A stretch of DNA of 64,000 nt from Faecalimonas umbilicata (GCF_004346095.1 NZ_SLZV01000002.1:62001-126000), one strand, 5' to 3'. Shown: positions 17,702-26,947, numbered from the stretch's first letter. Notes: generated by a model not told the origin, from the letters alone. A program made the numbers and translations.

Positions 17702-19030
17702 ATGAACCTAAACAATTTTACGACAGAGCCTATTTCCAAGCTCTTTTTCCGTTACCTTGTTCCATCGATCTGCGGTACAATGGTAACGTCTATTTATGTG
17801 TTGGCAGACACTATTATTATCGGCAAAGGAATCGGAACCGACGCGATGGCAGCATTAAATATTGCACTCCCCGTCTACAATCTTTTCTTTGGCACCGGTC
17901 TCCTGTTCGGTGTTGGCGGATCTGTCATGATGTCCATCTGCCGCGGGCACGGGGAACATTCAAAAGGAAATGCCTATTTTTCTCTTTCCTTTCTGTTAAA
18001 TGTTCTTGCCTGCATCATCTATATGATCATCTGCAACACTTTTACAAAAGAGATTGCCCTCTTTCTCGGAGCAACCGATGTCACACTGCCTTATGTGATG
18101 GACTATCTTCCTTATATTACATGGAGTCTTCCGGTCTTTGCTTTTTCTTCGTTTCTGCAAACCTTTATCCGAAACGATGGAGCGCCAAAACTTGCAATGA
18201 CCGCTGTTGTTTCCGGAGGAATTTTTAATGTCATCTTTGACTATATTCTTGTATATCCATGCCAGATGGGAATGGCAGGAGCTGCGATTGCCACTGTGTG
18301 CGGCTCTATTCTGACCGTGTTGATCTTGCTGATCCATTTTTTCGGAAAACACAATCACTTACATTTCTGTTTTTCAGAAATCCGAAGTTCTTTCGGTTCC
18401 GATATTTTCAAAAGTGGATTTGCCAGCTTTCTGATCGACCTGTCTTCAGGAATCGTAATTTTTTTCTTCAACCAACAGCTGCTGCGCTATCAGGGAGATC
18501 TCGGTGTCAGTGTCTATGGTATTATTTCCAACACTGCAATTGTTGTGACCTGCCTCTCAAACGGAATCTGTCAGGCAGCACAGCCGATCATCTCTACAAA
18601 TTTCGGCGCAGGATTCCAGGAACGGATCGATCATGTCCGTAAATTAGGACTGCGTACAGCACTGTTCATCTGTGCTATACCAACACTGCTTGGTCTTACT
18701 GTCCCGAATCTGTTTACTTACATTTTCCTGAATCCAGATTCACAAGTACTTGCTCTGGCGCCGGCTGCTGTTCGCCTTTACTTTATCGGATTTTTGATCA
18801 CTGGAGTGAACATGTTTCTCATCGGTTACTTCCAGTCAACGATAAGACCGGTTTATGCTCTCACACTCTGCCTGATGCGTGGATGTGTCTTAAGTATTAT
18901 TTTTGTGAAAATTCTACCGATTTTTTTAGGTCTGAACGGAATCTGGATTTCTGTCCCGCTTGCCGAACTATTCACATTACTTACTGGAATCCTGTTGTTG
19001 AAAAAATCGATGGCTAAGAAAACAACTTAA
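17702..19030 (+). CDS. MATE family efflux transporter
   Basis: 442 residues, about twelve membrane segments in two pseudo-repeats. MATE proteins export drugs or metabolites using sodium or proton gradients. Typical opening: PISKLFFRYLVPSICGTMVTSIYVLADTIIIGKGIG pattern, seen here as VPSICGTMVTSIYVLAD and GTDAMAALNIALP. The start follows AAAGGAGAC. It has a probable -10 TATACT at 17636-17641 without a clear -35. Substrate unknown. Confidence 0.92.
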   Translation: MNLNNFTTEPISKLFFRYLVPSICGTMVTSIYVLADTIIIGKGIGTDAMAALNIALPVYNLFFGTGLLFGVGGSVMMSICRGHGEHSKGNAYFSLSFLLNVLACIIYMIICNTFTKEIALFLGATDVTLPYVMDYLPYITWSLPVFAFSSFLQTFIRNDGAPKLAMTAVVSGGIFNVIFDYILVYPCQMGMAGAAIATVCGSILTVLILLIHFFGKHNHLHFCFSEIRSSFGSDIFKSGFASFLIDLSSGIVIFFFNQQLLRYQGDLGVSVYGIISNTAIVVTCLSNGICQAAQPIISTNFGAGFQERIDHVRKLGLRTALFICAIPTLLGLTVPNLFTYIFLNPDSQVLALAPAAVRLYFIGFLITGVNMFLIGYFQSTIRPVYALTLCLMRGCVLSIIFVKILPIFLGLNGIWISVPLAELFTLLTGILLLKKSMAKKTT

Positions 19031-19096
19031 TACCCTCTGCTTTTTGATGCAGATACTACCCAAAACACAAATTTACTCAGGAGGTGATTTTATTTT

Positions 19097-19597
19097 ATGA
19101 TCGCACTACATATGCTGGAAGTCCGGGATTGCATGAGCAAACTGCTCCTCTCGGACATCTTCGATGCCTTCCTTTTTATAGAAGGAGACATTACAACCTT
19201 TAATACATTCCACCTCGATGGATACTTGAAAAAAGATTTTTTTGATACCGAAGAAGCCCTCTCCCGCTTCTCTTCCCGTGAGTACTCCCTGTGGAAAGAA
19301 GTGCGTACACTCTGTTACACTATCATCAAAGGGAAAAAGACACCGCTCGGATTTAAATTTGTTTTCTGCCTTTCGGGCGAAAATACTTCTCGTCTTCTTG
19401 TACAGGAAGGACTTTCATTTTCTCCAGAAGATGTCCGCGGACTTTACCTGAACTTATCCTTTGACGGCAGTACACTCCACTGTGTAACCGGAACTTCCAT
19501 GAATACGTTTATGATGGACAAATCACTCGAACATGCCTGGGATACGATGGTACAGCGATTTTTCAAACAAAAACAAATGCCATTTGAAGTGCTGTAA
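19097..19597 (+). CDS. DUF5721-type protein of unknown function
   Basis: 166 residues behind AGGAGGTG. The opening MIALHMLEVRDCMSKLLLSD and the phrase FDAFLFIEGDITTFNTFHLDG resemble a short cytosolic family (DUF5721) found in Lachnospiraceae; this assignment is from memory. No signal peptide, membrane helix or catalytic motif is seen. It follows the MATE gene by 66 bp and may be read with it. Confidence 0.7.
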   Translation: MIALHMLEVRDCMSKLLLSDIFDAFLFIEGDITTFNTFHLDGYLKKDFFDTEEALSRFSSREYSLWKEVRTLCYTIIKGKKTPLGFKFVFCLSGENTSRLLVQEGLSFSPEDVRGLYLNLSFDGSTLHCVTGTSMNTFMMDKSLEHAWDTMVQRFFKQKQMPFEVL

Positions 19598-19677
19598 CAC
19601 AGCAGTCAAAAAACTGTACCTGCTTCCCAGATCTATTTTCGTCATTTTATAAAAACTTTATCTTTTTTATATTTTTA

Positions 19678-19704
19678 TTAGCACTCTTCTTTAAAGAGTG
19701 CTAA
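19678..19704. promoter_or_regulatory. Perfect CIRCE operator (HrcA) upstream of htpG
   Basis: TTAGCACTC (19678-19686), nine-base spacer, GAGTGCTAA (19696-19704): both arms match the consensus exactly. It ends seven bases before the -35 box, so it lies outside the transcript and would act as a DNA operator for HrcA. Confidence 0.95.
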
Positions 19705-19711
19705 TTTTCTA

Positions 19712-19740
19712 TTGACATTTCAATTTGCCAGTATTAATAT
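19712..19740 (+). promoter_or_regulatory. htpG sigma-A promoter
   Basis: TTGACA (19712-19717) and TAATAT (19735-19740) separated by 17 bp, directly downstream of the CIRCE. Confidence 0.9.
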
Positions 19741-19812
19741 GTAGTTATCGCGGGAATTTCCCGGAATCGAACATAGATATCAAATGAAAATCATAAAAAA
19801 GGAGTGTTATAC

Positions 19813-21903
19813 ATGGCAGCAAAACATGGTAATCTTTCTATTCACAGTGAGAACATTTTTCCAATTATAAAGAAATGGATGTATTCCGATCACGATATTT
19901 TCTTTCGTGAGCTGATTTCCAACGGATGTGATGCGATCACAAAACTAAAAAAACTGGAAGTCATGGGCGAATATACTTTCCCGGATGACTATAAAGCCAC
20001 TATTCAGGTAATTGTAAATCCAGAAGAAAAAACCTTAAAATTCATCGACAACGGTATTGGTATGACTGCTGATGAAGTCGAAGAATATATCACACAGATT
20101 GCATTCTCCGGCGCAACAGAATTTTTAGAAAAGTACAAAGATAAGACAAATGAAGATCAGATTATCGGGCATTTCGGTCTTGGATTCTACTCTGCTTTTA
20201 TGGTAGCAGACGAAGTACACATCGACACACTTTCCTATAAGGAAGGGGCTACACCAGTACACTGGACATGCGATGGTGGAACCGAATACGATCTGACAGA
20301 TGGCAATAAAACAACAGTCGGCACAGAGATTACACTGTTCTTAAACGAAGACAGCCTTGCATTTGCAAATGAATACCGTGCCCGTGAAGTTATCGAAAAA
20401 TACTGCTCTTTCATGCCGGTAGAGATTTTCTTATCCAACGCAAATGCAGAGCAGGAATATGAGACTATTTTAGAAGAAGAATTAAAAGAAGACGATGTCA
20501 TCGTAGAACGGATCCACGAAGAAGCCAAAATGGAAGAAAAAGAAAATGAAAACGGCGAGAAAGAAATGGTAGAAGTTTCCCCTGCTGTTGACAAAGTAAA
20601 GATCAACAAACGTCCGGTTTCTTTAAGTGATACAACTCCGCTTTGGACCAAACATCCAAATGATTGTACAAAAGAAGACTACATCGAATTCTACCGTAAA
20701 GTATTCATGGATTACAAGGAACCTTTATTCTGGATCCACTTAAATATGGATTATCCATTTAACTTAAAAGGTATCCTCTACTTCCCGAAGATCAACACAG
20801 AGTACGAATCCATTGAGGGTACGATCAAATTATATAACAACCAGGTATTTATCGCAGACAACATCAAAGAAGTCATTCCAGAATTCTTAATGCTGTTAAA
20901 AGGTGTGATCGACTGTCCGGATCTTCCTCTGAATGTGTCAAGAAGCGCACTGCAAAATGACGGATTTGTACACAAGATTTCTGATTATATTTCAAAGAAA
21001 GTCGCAGATAAATTAAGCGGAATGTGTAAGACAGACAAAGAATCCTACATCAAGTACTGGGATGATATCAGTCCATTTATTAAATTCGGCTGCTTAAAAG
21101 ACGAGAAATTCTGCGATAAGATGAGCGATTACATTCTTTTCAAAAACATTGACCATGACTACCTCACTTTAAAAGAATGTATTGAGAAAAACAGCCCTGC
21201 AAAAGAAGTGACAGAGGAAACAACTTCCACAGAAACCGCAGAGGAAAATACTTCTAATCACTCTGACAACGATGCAGATGCAAAAGAACCTGAGAAAGTG
21301 ACTATCTACTATGTAACTGATGAGCAACAGCAGAGCCAGTACATCAATATGTTCAAGGAAGAAGGTCTTGATGCGGTACTCCTGACTCACAATATTGACT
21401 CTCCATTCATTACACAGTTAGAACAGCGTAATGAAAATGTCCAGTTCCAGCGTATCGATGCAGATTTGACTGACCATTTCAAAGAAGAGGTTGCCAAAGA
21501 AGAGGAAGAAACCTTTAAGTCAAACACTGAAACACTGACAGACATCTTCCGCAAGGCACTGAATAACGAAAAACTGGAAGTCAAAGTGGAAAAACTGAAA
21601 AATGAAAATGTCGCTTCTATGGTGACACTTTCTGAACAGTCTCGTCGTATGCAGGAAATGATGAAAATGTACAACATGTACGGTATGGATGCTGGCATGT
21701 TCGGCACAGATGTGACCCTCGTGTTAAACGCAAACCATCCACTGGTACAATATGTCTTAAATAATAAAGACGGAGAACATGTAAATCTGTTCTGCCAGCA
21801 GTTATTTGATCTTGCAATGCTGAGCAACAAGCCGTTAAATCCAGAAGAGATGACAGCATTCATCAACAGAAGCAATGAAATTATGATGTTGCTTACAAAA
21901 TAG
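19813..21903 (+). CDS. htpG: HtpG (Hsp90 chaperone)
   Basis: The start at 19813 (MAAKHGNLSIHSENIF) follows AAAGGAG; the upstream GTG at 19804 lies within the ribosome site. 696 residues. The GHKL ATPase domain shows FRELISNGCDA, FIDNGIGMTADEV and GHFGLGFYSAFMVADEV. The middle domain follows, with LNVSRSALQ near the catalytic arginine, then the C-terminal dimerisation domain. Two charged insertions are visible, about 215-260 and 455-490 (glutamate/threonine/asparagine-rich). SNGCDA replaces the common SNASDA. It refolds client proteins in the cytosol under HrcA heat-shock control. Confidence 0.95.
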   Translation: MAAKHGNLSIHSENIFPIIKKWMYSDHDIFFRELISNGCDAITKLKKLEVMGEYTFPDDYKATIQVIVNPEEKTLKFIDNGIGMTADEVEEYITQIAFSGATEFLEKYKDKTNEDQIIGHFGLGFYSAFMVADEVHIDTLSYKEGATPVHWTCDGGTEYDLTDGNKTTVGTEITLFLNEDSLAFANEYRAREVIEKYCSFMPVEIFLSNANAEQEYETILEEELKEDDVIVERIHEEAKMEEKENENGEKEMVEVSPAVDKVKINKRPVSLSDTTPLWTKHPNDCTKEDYIEFYRKVFMDYKEPLFWIHLNMDYPFNLKGILYFPKINTEYESIEGTIKLYNNQVFIADNIKEVIPEFLMLLKGVIDCPDLPLNVSRSALQNDGFVHKISDYISKKVADKLSGMCKTDKESYIKYWDDISPFIKFGCLKDEKFCDKMSDYILFKNIDHDYLTLKECIEKNSPAKEVTEETTSTETAEENTSNHSDNDADAKEPEKVTIYYVTDEQQQSQYINMFKEEGLDAVLLTHNIDSPFITQLEQRNENVQFQRIDADLTDHFKEEVAKEEEETFKSNTETLTDIFRKALNNEKLEVKVEKLKNENVASMVTLSEQSRRMQEMMKMYNMYGMDAGMFGTDVTLVLNANHPLVQYVLNNKDGEHVNLFCQQLFDLAMLSNKPLNPEEMTAFINRSNEIMMLLTK

Positions 21904-21924
21904 AAAGCAAGTCCAAATACCATA

Positions 21925-21962
21925 AAAAATAGCGCCGCTCATAGAGTGAGGCGCTATTTTTT
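21925..21962 (+). terminator. htpG terminator
   Basis: AAAATAGCGCC pairs with GGCGCTATTTT around a small inner stem, followed by further T residues. The symmetric A and T tracts may also stop the convergent methyltransferase transcript. Confidence 0.9.
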
Positions 21963-21995
21963 ATAGTGCTCGTTGCCCAGATAAGTTAATTCCCT

Positions 21996-23090
21996 TTAAG
22001 GTATCTTTCTACATCCCTTCCCTTTCACTGCATCTTTCCCATATTTTCTTGCTGCATAAATATATGCTAAAAGATTTTCTTTTGGGGTTCCTAAAGGAAT
22101 TTGACAGCCAGCACTCAACAAGTATCCTTTAGGGCTATTCGCAGCCTTTTCAATACATTCTTTCACACTTTGTATTACCGAAAATATATCTCCATTTTTC
22201 AATACATCTACCGGAGGAACATTTCCTGATATTGCCATTTCTCCACCTAAATGTAATTTCAATTCGAAAAGATCCTCACAATTATCCACACTAAAAGCTG
22301 AAAAACCAATTTCTTTTAAATCATCCCATACTTTTCTACTTTTTCCACAAATATGAATCGAAGGACTCTTTCCCATATAACTTTTTGCCCATACCACCAA
22401 TTCTTTTAAATACGGTTTAGAAAAATTTTCAAAATGCTTTTTTCCTATCAAATTCATAGAGGAAGCTGGATCTGCAATGCTGCATACACATCCAAATTCA
22501 TCGTATACAACCTTCATCCAAGCCTTTATGCACTCTAAACTAAACTGTAACAAATGATGCATCTCTTCAGGCTGTTTTTTTAAGTCTCTTAAAAACATTC
22601 CTGCCTCTCTTAAAGATAACGCACATGTCATAGGACCACAAACACCACTTTTTAAAATATCATAATCTCCAAATTGCTTTTGTAGCTGCTCCATCATTTT
22701 GAGCATTATAGGCATTTTCCCATCAGTATAAGGGTTGATAACCTGCATGTTCTCTAGCATTTTATAATCTGAAATTAACGGCTCTTCAATTAAATACATA
22801 TTATTTTTCGGATATTTCATGCTAGCTCCTAATGCCTCGGCAATTCCCTTTAAACGTGGTCCTATACTCATGCATCCAATTCCAAAATCATCCACCATCT
22901 TTTTTTCCAGGGCAATCACCGTTTCTATATCCGTATATGTCTTTCGAATATCCACCCCATACAATTCGGCCGCCGCTTCTGTACCAATCAAAGAATATGG
23001 AATATGGTCTACTTCTTTCCCTATTCCATATAGAACACTCCGTTCTCTTGGAGTCAGCATTTCCTTTGGTATCTCTTTTATCTGCTCCAT
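21996..23090 (-). CDS. MtaA/UroD-superfamily zinc methyltransferase
   Basis: 364 residues of the uroporphyrinogen decarboxylase superfamily. It is not a HemE: a zinc-thiol motif is present, His246-x-Cys248 in IHICGKSRKVW and Cys329 in SAGCQIPLGTP, the H-x-C...C arrangement known in the methylcobamide:CoM methyltransferases MtaA and MtbA. Such enzymes activate a thiol and move a methyl group between a corrinoid and that thiol. It is the last gene of a MetQ-N-I-like operon, starting 12 bp after the permease stop, so its substrate may be what that transporter imports. No corrinoid-binding protein or MtaB-like partner is adjacent. Confidence 0.85.
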   Translation of the reverse strand: MEQIKEIPKEMLTPRERSVLYGIGKEVDHIPYSLIGTEAAAELYGVDIRKTYTDIETVIALEKKMVDDFGIGCMSIGPRLKGIAEALGASMKYPKNNMYLIEEPLISDYKMLENMQVINPYTDGKMPIMLKMMEQLQKQFGDYDILKSGVCGPMTCALSLREAGMFLRDLKKQPEEMHHLLQFSLECIKAWMKVVYDEFGCVCSIADPASSMNLIGKKHFENFSKPYLKELVVWAKSYMGKSPSIHICGKSRKVWDDLKEIGFSAFSVDNCEDLFELKLHLGGEMAISGNVPPVDVLKNGDIFSVIQSVKECIEKAANSPKGYLLSAGCQIPLGTPKENLLAYIYAARKYGKDAVKGKGCRKIP

Positions 23091-23102
23091 AAATTTTCTC
23101 CA

Positions 23103-23762
23103 CTATTTCAAATAATCACATAACTTATTTCCTACAAACTGAATGAATTGTACAAGTATAATTAAGATGATAACCGTCCCATACATGATAGAATCATTAA
23201 AATTCTGATATCCATACATCAATGCAACCGAGCCTAATCCTCCTGCTCCCACAGCACCCGCCATCGCTGAAAACCCAAGAATAGAAATCATAGCCAACGT
23301 AAGATTTTGTGCTAAAAGCGGAAAGGATTCTTTTATAACTACCCAGAATATAATTTGAATATTGGAAGCTCCACAAGCTTTTGCCGCCTCTATTACCTCT
23401 TCATCCACACTTTCAAAACTTGTTTCAAATAGTCTTGCCATGAATGGTGCCGATGCGATTGTAAGAGGCACTAAAGCCGCATTTTTACCGATACTTGTTC
23501 CAACCAAAAATCGTGTAAATGGAATAATCGAGACCATCAAAATAACAAATGGGAATGACCTGATTACATTGACAATCGTATTTATCACAGTAAATACCCC
23601 TACATTAGGATGTAGACCTGACTTCCTTGTCACATATAAAAGTATGGCAATCATGAATCCGAATATTGCCGAAAATATTGTCGCAATTGTAACCATATAC
23701 AGTGTTGTCTTTACTGCTGGATAGATAATTTGTTCCACCAATTCAACAAAACTATGCCCCAT
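23103..23762 (-). CDS. ABC transporter permease, MetI-like (importer 1)
   Basis: 219 residues with the start at 23762 (MGHSFVELVEQIIYPAV), overlapping the ATPase gene by 11 bp. Five membrane helices; the EAA coupling loop reads EAAKACGASNIQIIFWVVIKES-like, seen as VIEAAKACGASN. It fits MetI of the D-methionine-type ABC importers. Together with the ATPase and lipoprotein upstream it forms importer 1, whose substrate is probably not plain methionine (see the binding protein). Confidence 0.88.
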   Translation of the reverse strand: MGHSFVELVEQIIYPAVKTTLYMVTIATIFSAIFGFMIAILLYVTRKSGLHPNVGVFTVINTIVNVIRSFPFVILMVSIIPFTRFLVGTSIGKNAALVPLTIASAPFMARLFETSFESVDEEVIEAAKACGASNIQIIFWVVIKESFPLLAQNLTLAMISILGFSAMAGAVGAGGLGSVALMYGYQNFNDSIMYGTVIILIILVQFIQFVGNKLCDYLK

Positions 23763-24717
23763 TTTCCTGTACCTCAAACAAAACTTTCTTCTTTTTCAAG
23801 TATCGCATAAACTCATCACTGTCCTTGGTTTCAATTTTTAATGTGCCCAAGAACGCAGAACCATCTTTAAAATTTCTGATTCCTCCATCACATATTTCAT
23901 ATGCAATTTTCATCTCACTAGATAGTTCGTAAAAAAACTTCCTATAATTCGATTTGTTTTCTATTAATATTCTGATAAACACCCCTGGCTCAAAAGTAAG
24001 TTTTCTTCCAAGCAACTCTCTTAATGGTTCTGAATTTTCCAAAAACAGCTGTTTTACTTCTCCCTTCAATATAATTTTTCCAGCTTGTAAAAGAGCCATC
24101 CTGTCACATATTTGTTCTACTACTTCCATTTGATGAGTGACAATAATGATCGTGACTCCCATTTTCTGATTAATCTCTTTTAATAAATTCAAAATGGAAG
24201 TAGCTGTTTTCGGATCCAAAGCAGACGTAGCCTCATCGCAGAGCAAAATTTCAGGCTCTGTCACCATTGCCCTTGCAATGGCAACACGCTGTTTTTGCCC
24301 ACCAGATAACTGTCTCGGTCTACTTTCTATTTTGTCTTCTAGTCCTACTAACCGAACCATTTTTCTTACCTGCTCATCCGTTTCCACCGAATTCTTTTTC
24401 CATACTTTCATAGGAAAAGCCACATTTTCATACACATTACACCGTTCCAGTAATGAAAAGTTTTGAAAAATCATCCCAATATTTTTTCTAAAATTTCTTA
24501 ATTGCGCTTTTCCTAATTTCTGTATTTCAATCCCCTGTACTTTAAGACTTCCTCCATCATAAGGTACCAACCCATTGATACATCTTAAAAGTGTCGATTT
24601 TCCGGCACCACTCAAGCCAACCAACCCAAAAATTTCACCTTTTTTAATCTCCAGGTCAATATTTTCCAATACTTGAAGTTTACCGTATTTCTTTTCTAAT
24701 CCCGAAACTTCTATCAT
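23752..24717 (-). CDS. ABC transporter ATPase, MetN-like (importer 1)
   Basis: 321 residues. Walker A GLSGAGKST, Q-loop MIFQNFSLL, signature LSGGQKQR, Walker B ILLCDEATSALDP and the switch His in IVTHQ are all present, followed by a C-terminal NIL/ACT-like sensor domain (about 240-321) as in MetN, where it binds methionine to shut the transporter off. It lies 18 bp after the binding-protein gene. Confidence 0.9.
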   Translation of the reverse strand: MIEVSGLEKKYGKLQVLENIDLEIKKGEIFGLVGLSGAGKSTLLRCINGLVPYDGGSLKVQGIEIQKLGKAQLRNFRKNIGMIFQNFSLLERCNVYENVAFPMKVWKKNSVETDEQVRKMVRLVGLEDKIESRPRQLSGGQKQRVAIARAMVTEPEILLCDEATSALDPKTATSILNLLKEINQKMGVTIIIVTHQMEVVEQICDRMALLQAGKIILKGEVKQLFLENSEPLRELLGRKLTFEPGVFIRILIENKSNYRKFFYELSSEMKIAYEICDGGIRNFKDGSAFLGTLKIETKDSDEFMRYLKKKKVLFEVQENGA

Positions 24718-24735
24718 ATTCTCTTGTCCATTCGT

Positions 24736-25557
24736 TTAGTCAAAATATACATAACTTCCTTGATAGTATTCATCGATTTTCTTTTTTGTATCTTCTGTTC
24801 GAAATGCTTTCAAAAACGGCTCAACCCACTCTGCATTCTCATCTTCCTCTCTGACAACAAGACCTATTGCAAATTTAGAATTATCTTTTTCAATGGCAAT
24901 ATATGATGTAGGATCCTTTTCTGCGAGAAACATAGATGTTCCCTGATTAAAGCACCCATCCAAATCCGTAAGTCCTTGATTCAATCCACCAGTATCTAAC
25001 GGAACCAACTCAAGATTTCTTGGATTTTCTTTAATATCCAACAACGTGTACATTCCATTATTAGAAGGTTCCCCCAAAGTAAATAATCCTGCCTCTTCTC
25101 CTAATACCAACGCCCTATGCTGATTACTTGCATCCTGGAAAATACCTATCTTAGCATTTTCAGGAATTTCTTCCACAGAATTCCATTTTTCTGAATATAA
25201 TGCAGTAAACCCACCAAATAACGGTTCTACAAATTTTAATTTTGTTCCATTATCGTTATTAAAGGAATCTAAAAATGGCTTATGTTGATAAAGATTTCCA
25301 TCCAAAGACCCTTCATCTAATGCCACATTTGGCTGCTTAATGTCATCAAATGCTACTACTTCTAATTTGTATCCTTCCTTTTCTAAACTGTCTTCCATAG
25401 CATGAACAACTTCTATCACATTTGGTGATGCCCCAATCTTTAAAGTTGTTACTTCTTTTTTCTCCTCTTTCTTTTCTTCCTTCCCACTGCATCCTGTCAA
25501 ACCTATACTGAAGATACATACAGTAGCAAGCAAAATGCTCATCATTCTTTTTTTCAT
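24736..25557 (-). CDS. NlpA/MetQ-like substrate-binding lipoprotein (importer 1), divergent
   Basis: 273 residues with a lipoprotein signal ending in GLTGCSG (Cys at about 23). The fold is NlpA/MetQ, but residues around the ligand differ from the second copy in this window: IFQDASNQHRAL replaces VPNDATNEARAL, and CFNQGTSMF replaces LNGNYAL, where MetQ proteins carry ligand-contacting asparagines. The Y/F-QH-P-LD segment is kept (NLYQHKPFLD). This suggests a changed ligand. It is the first gene of the operon Q-N-I-methyltransferase behind AGGAGGAAA. Confidence 0.85.
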   Translation of the reverse strand: MKKRMMSILLATVCIFSIGLTGCSGKEEKKEEKKEVTTLKIGASPNVIEVVHAMEDSLEKEGYKLEVVAFDDIKQPNVALDEGSLDGNLYQHKPFLDSFNNDNGTKLKFVEPLFGGFTALYSEKWNSVEEIPENAKIGIFQDASNQHRALVLGEEAGLFTLGEPSNNGMYTLLDIKENPRNLELVPLDTGGLNQGLTDLDGCFNQGTSMFLAEKDPTSYIAIEKDNSKFAIGLVVREEDENAEWVEPFLKAFRTEDTKKKIDEYYQGSYVYFD

Positions 25558-25920
25558 TCTTTTTTCCTCCTCAAAATTCGATAGTATATATCCTTTTTAA
25601 GTATAGGGAATTATATTATATATTTCAACACTTTTATATAATTCAGTTATATTTTTCGACATTTTCTATAATTGTATGCTTTTATAGTTTTTTTCTATTA
25701 TCTTGTTCCATCTACCTTCTCATAAAATAGAATTCAATTCCTCACTTCATTCTATTTCCATACTTTAATTCTTTATTTTTCAACTTTCTATAGATTATAA
25801 TTCTAAAGACAGGTATTTTGCATGGAACTCCAGTATAGAGAAAATCTGGAAATCATTTTCAGTCAGATGTGGTTTTCTACTAAACGATAACATACATTTT
25901 TACGAAGGAGATTTAGAGCT
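25558..25920. other. Intergenic region of 363 bp between importer 1 and the XRE gene
   Basis: Very AT-rich. It holds the importer 1 promoter and an imperfect inverted repeat ATATAA-N5-TTATAT (25636-25652) just upstream of it. Near 25840-25880 a bulged hairpin AGAAAATCTG/CAGAT..TTTTCT lies in the probable leader of the XRE gene. I found no S-box, SAM-II or T-box features and no further ORF. Confidence 0.6.
25600..25628 (-). promoter_or_regulatory. Importer 1 operon promoter
   Basis: On the minus strand TTGAAA (25623-25628) and TATACT (25600-25605) are 17 bp apart, about 45 bp before the lipoprotein start. Confidence 0.75.
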
Positions 25921-26241
25921 ATGGATCATTTCACATTATTTTACAAACGACTGACACAACTACGAAACAAACAGGGAATCTCGGCAAGGGACATGAGCCT
26001 GTCACTCGGGCAGAGCGAAAGTTATATCAATAAAATCGAAAACGGAAAAGCTCTTCCTTCCATGAGTGCTTTCTTTTATATCTGTGATTTTCTGAAAATT
26101 CATCCGAGAGATTTTTTCGATGAATCTGATAAAAATCCTGCAACTTCTCAGGAACTTACACAAAAATTCATGAACCTGACAAGCAAACAGCAAGAACATC
26201 TTCTCTTTCTGATCGATGATCTTTTGACAAAAGATGAATAA
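25921..26241 (+). CDS. XRE family transcriptional regulator
   Basis: 106 residues. An N-terminal helix-turn-helix (about 8-62: LTQLRNKQGISARDMSLSL then SESYINKIENGKALPSMSAF) matches the Cro/CI fold. The C-terminal 40 residues (TSKQQEHLLFLIDDLL) are helical and probably dimerise the protein. It follows AAGGAGA. It stands between the two importers and may regulate importer 1 or the acetyltransferase gene; the sequence does not decide this. Confidence 0.85.
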   Translation: MDHFTLFYKRLTQLRNKQGISARDMSLSLGQSESYINKIENGKALPSMSAFFYICDFLKIHPRDFFDESDKNPATSQELTQKFMNLTSKQQEHLLFLIDDLLTKDE

Positions 26242-26321
26242 ATTCACAAATGTGCGATGCATCTTTTGTCATTTCATGTTATAATCGCTATATGTGATAT
26301 GGATAAAGGAGAATATTTTCA

Positions 26322-26822
26322 ATGGATGATTTAAGAATTTTACCGGTAACAAATGAAGAACTTATTTTAAATGTGGCAACAATGGCGGAAGAAATCTGGC
26401 ATGAATATTTTCCAGCTCTGATCAGCGAAGAGCAGATTGATTATATGCTTGAGAAATTTCTTTCTTTTGACTCTATTTTTGAGCAGATCCAAAATGGATA
26501 TGAATATTTTCTGCTGATTCACGACTATACATTCGCAGGTTTTGCTGGGGTACATGAAGAAAATGGAAGTCTTTTCCTCAGCAAACTTTACATTCACAAA
26601 GATTTTCGTGGAAATGGCATCAGTTCTAAAGTTATGAAAAATTTGATAGAACTTTGTAAAGTCCGTTCCCTTGATAAAATCTGGCTGACCTGTAACCGTG
26701 GCAATGAGTCTGCTCTCGCCATCTATAAACACTTTGGATTCATTCAGACACGAGAACAAGTCAGCGAGATCGGCGGCGGGTTTGTAATGGATGATTATAT
26801 CCTAGAATATCCTGTTAAATAG
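26322..26822 (+). CDS. GNAT family N-acetyltransferase
   Basis: 166 residues. The acetyl-CoA binding motif A appears as LYIHKDFRGNGISSKVMKN (R/Q-x-x-G-x-G/A) and motif B as NRGNESALAIYKHFGF. It probably acetylates an amine on a small molecule or protein. It follows the XRE gene by 80 bp with AAAGGAG upstream. Substrate unknown. Confidence 0.88.
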   Translation: MDDLRILPVTNEELILNVATMAEEIWHEYFPALISEEQIDYMLEKFLSFDSIFEQIQNGYEYFLLIHDYTFAGFAGVHEENGSLFLSKLYIHKDFRGNGISSKVMKNLIELCKVRSLDKIWLTCNRGNESALAIYKHFGFIQTREQVSEIGGGFVMDDYILEYPVK

Positions 26823-26837
26823 CAGGATTCATTAACA

Positions 26838-26888
26838 GAAAAGCTGCCTGCAACTATGGAACGTTTCCCATGCTGCAGGCAGCTTTTT
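26838..26888 (+). terminator. Strong terminator after the acetyltransferase gene
   Basis: AAAAGCTGCCTGCA pairs with TGCAGGCAGCTTTTT, a 14-bp stem with a T run. The A tract on the other side would also stop importer 2 transcripts coming from the right. Confidence 0.92.
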
Positions 26889-26947
26889 AATATTTCGAGA
26901 ACAGTCCTACTATTTGCCGGAAACACTGTCCTCTCTTGTATTCACTA

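Noticed and set aside
19813-21903. GTG at 19804 as the htpG start
   Set aside because: That codon lies inside the AAAGGAG ribosome site; the ATG at 19813 gives the conserved N-terminus.
21996-23090. HemE uroporphyrinogen decarboxylase for haem synthesis
   Set aside because: The zinc-thiol motif His246-x-Cys248...Cys329 is typical of corrinoid methyltransferases, and no haem genes are nearby.
25558-25920. Possible SAM (S-box) or T-box riboswitch upstream of importer 1
   Set aside because: The region is AT-rich and lacks the conserved GAGGGA/GAUGAA-type S-box segments or a T-box TGGN motif by eye; only a promoter and weak inverted repeats are visible.
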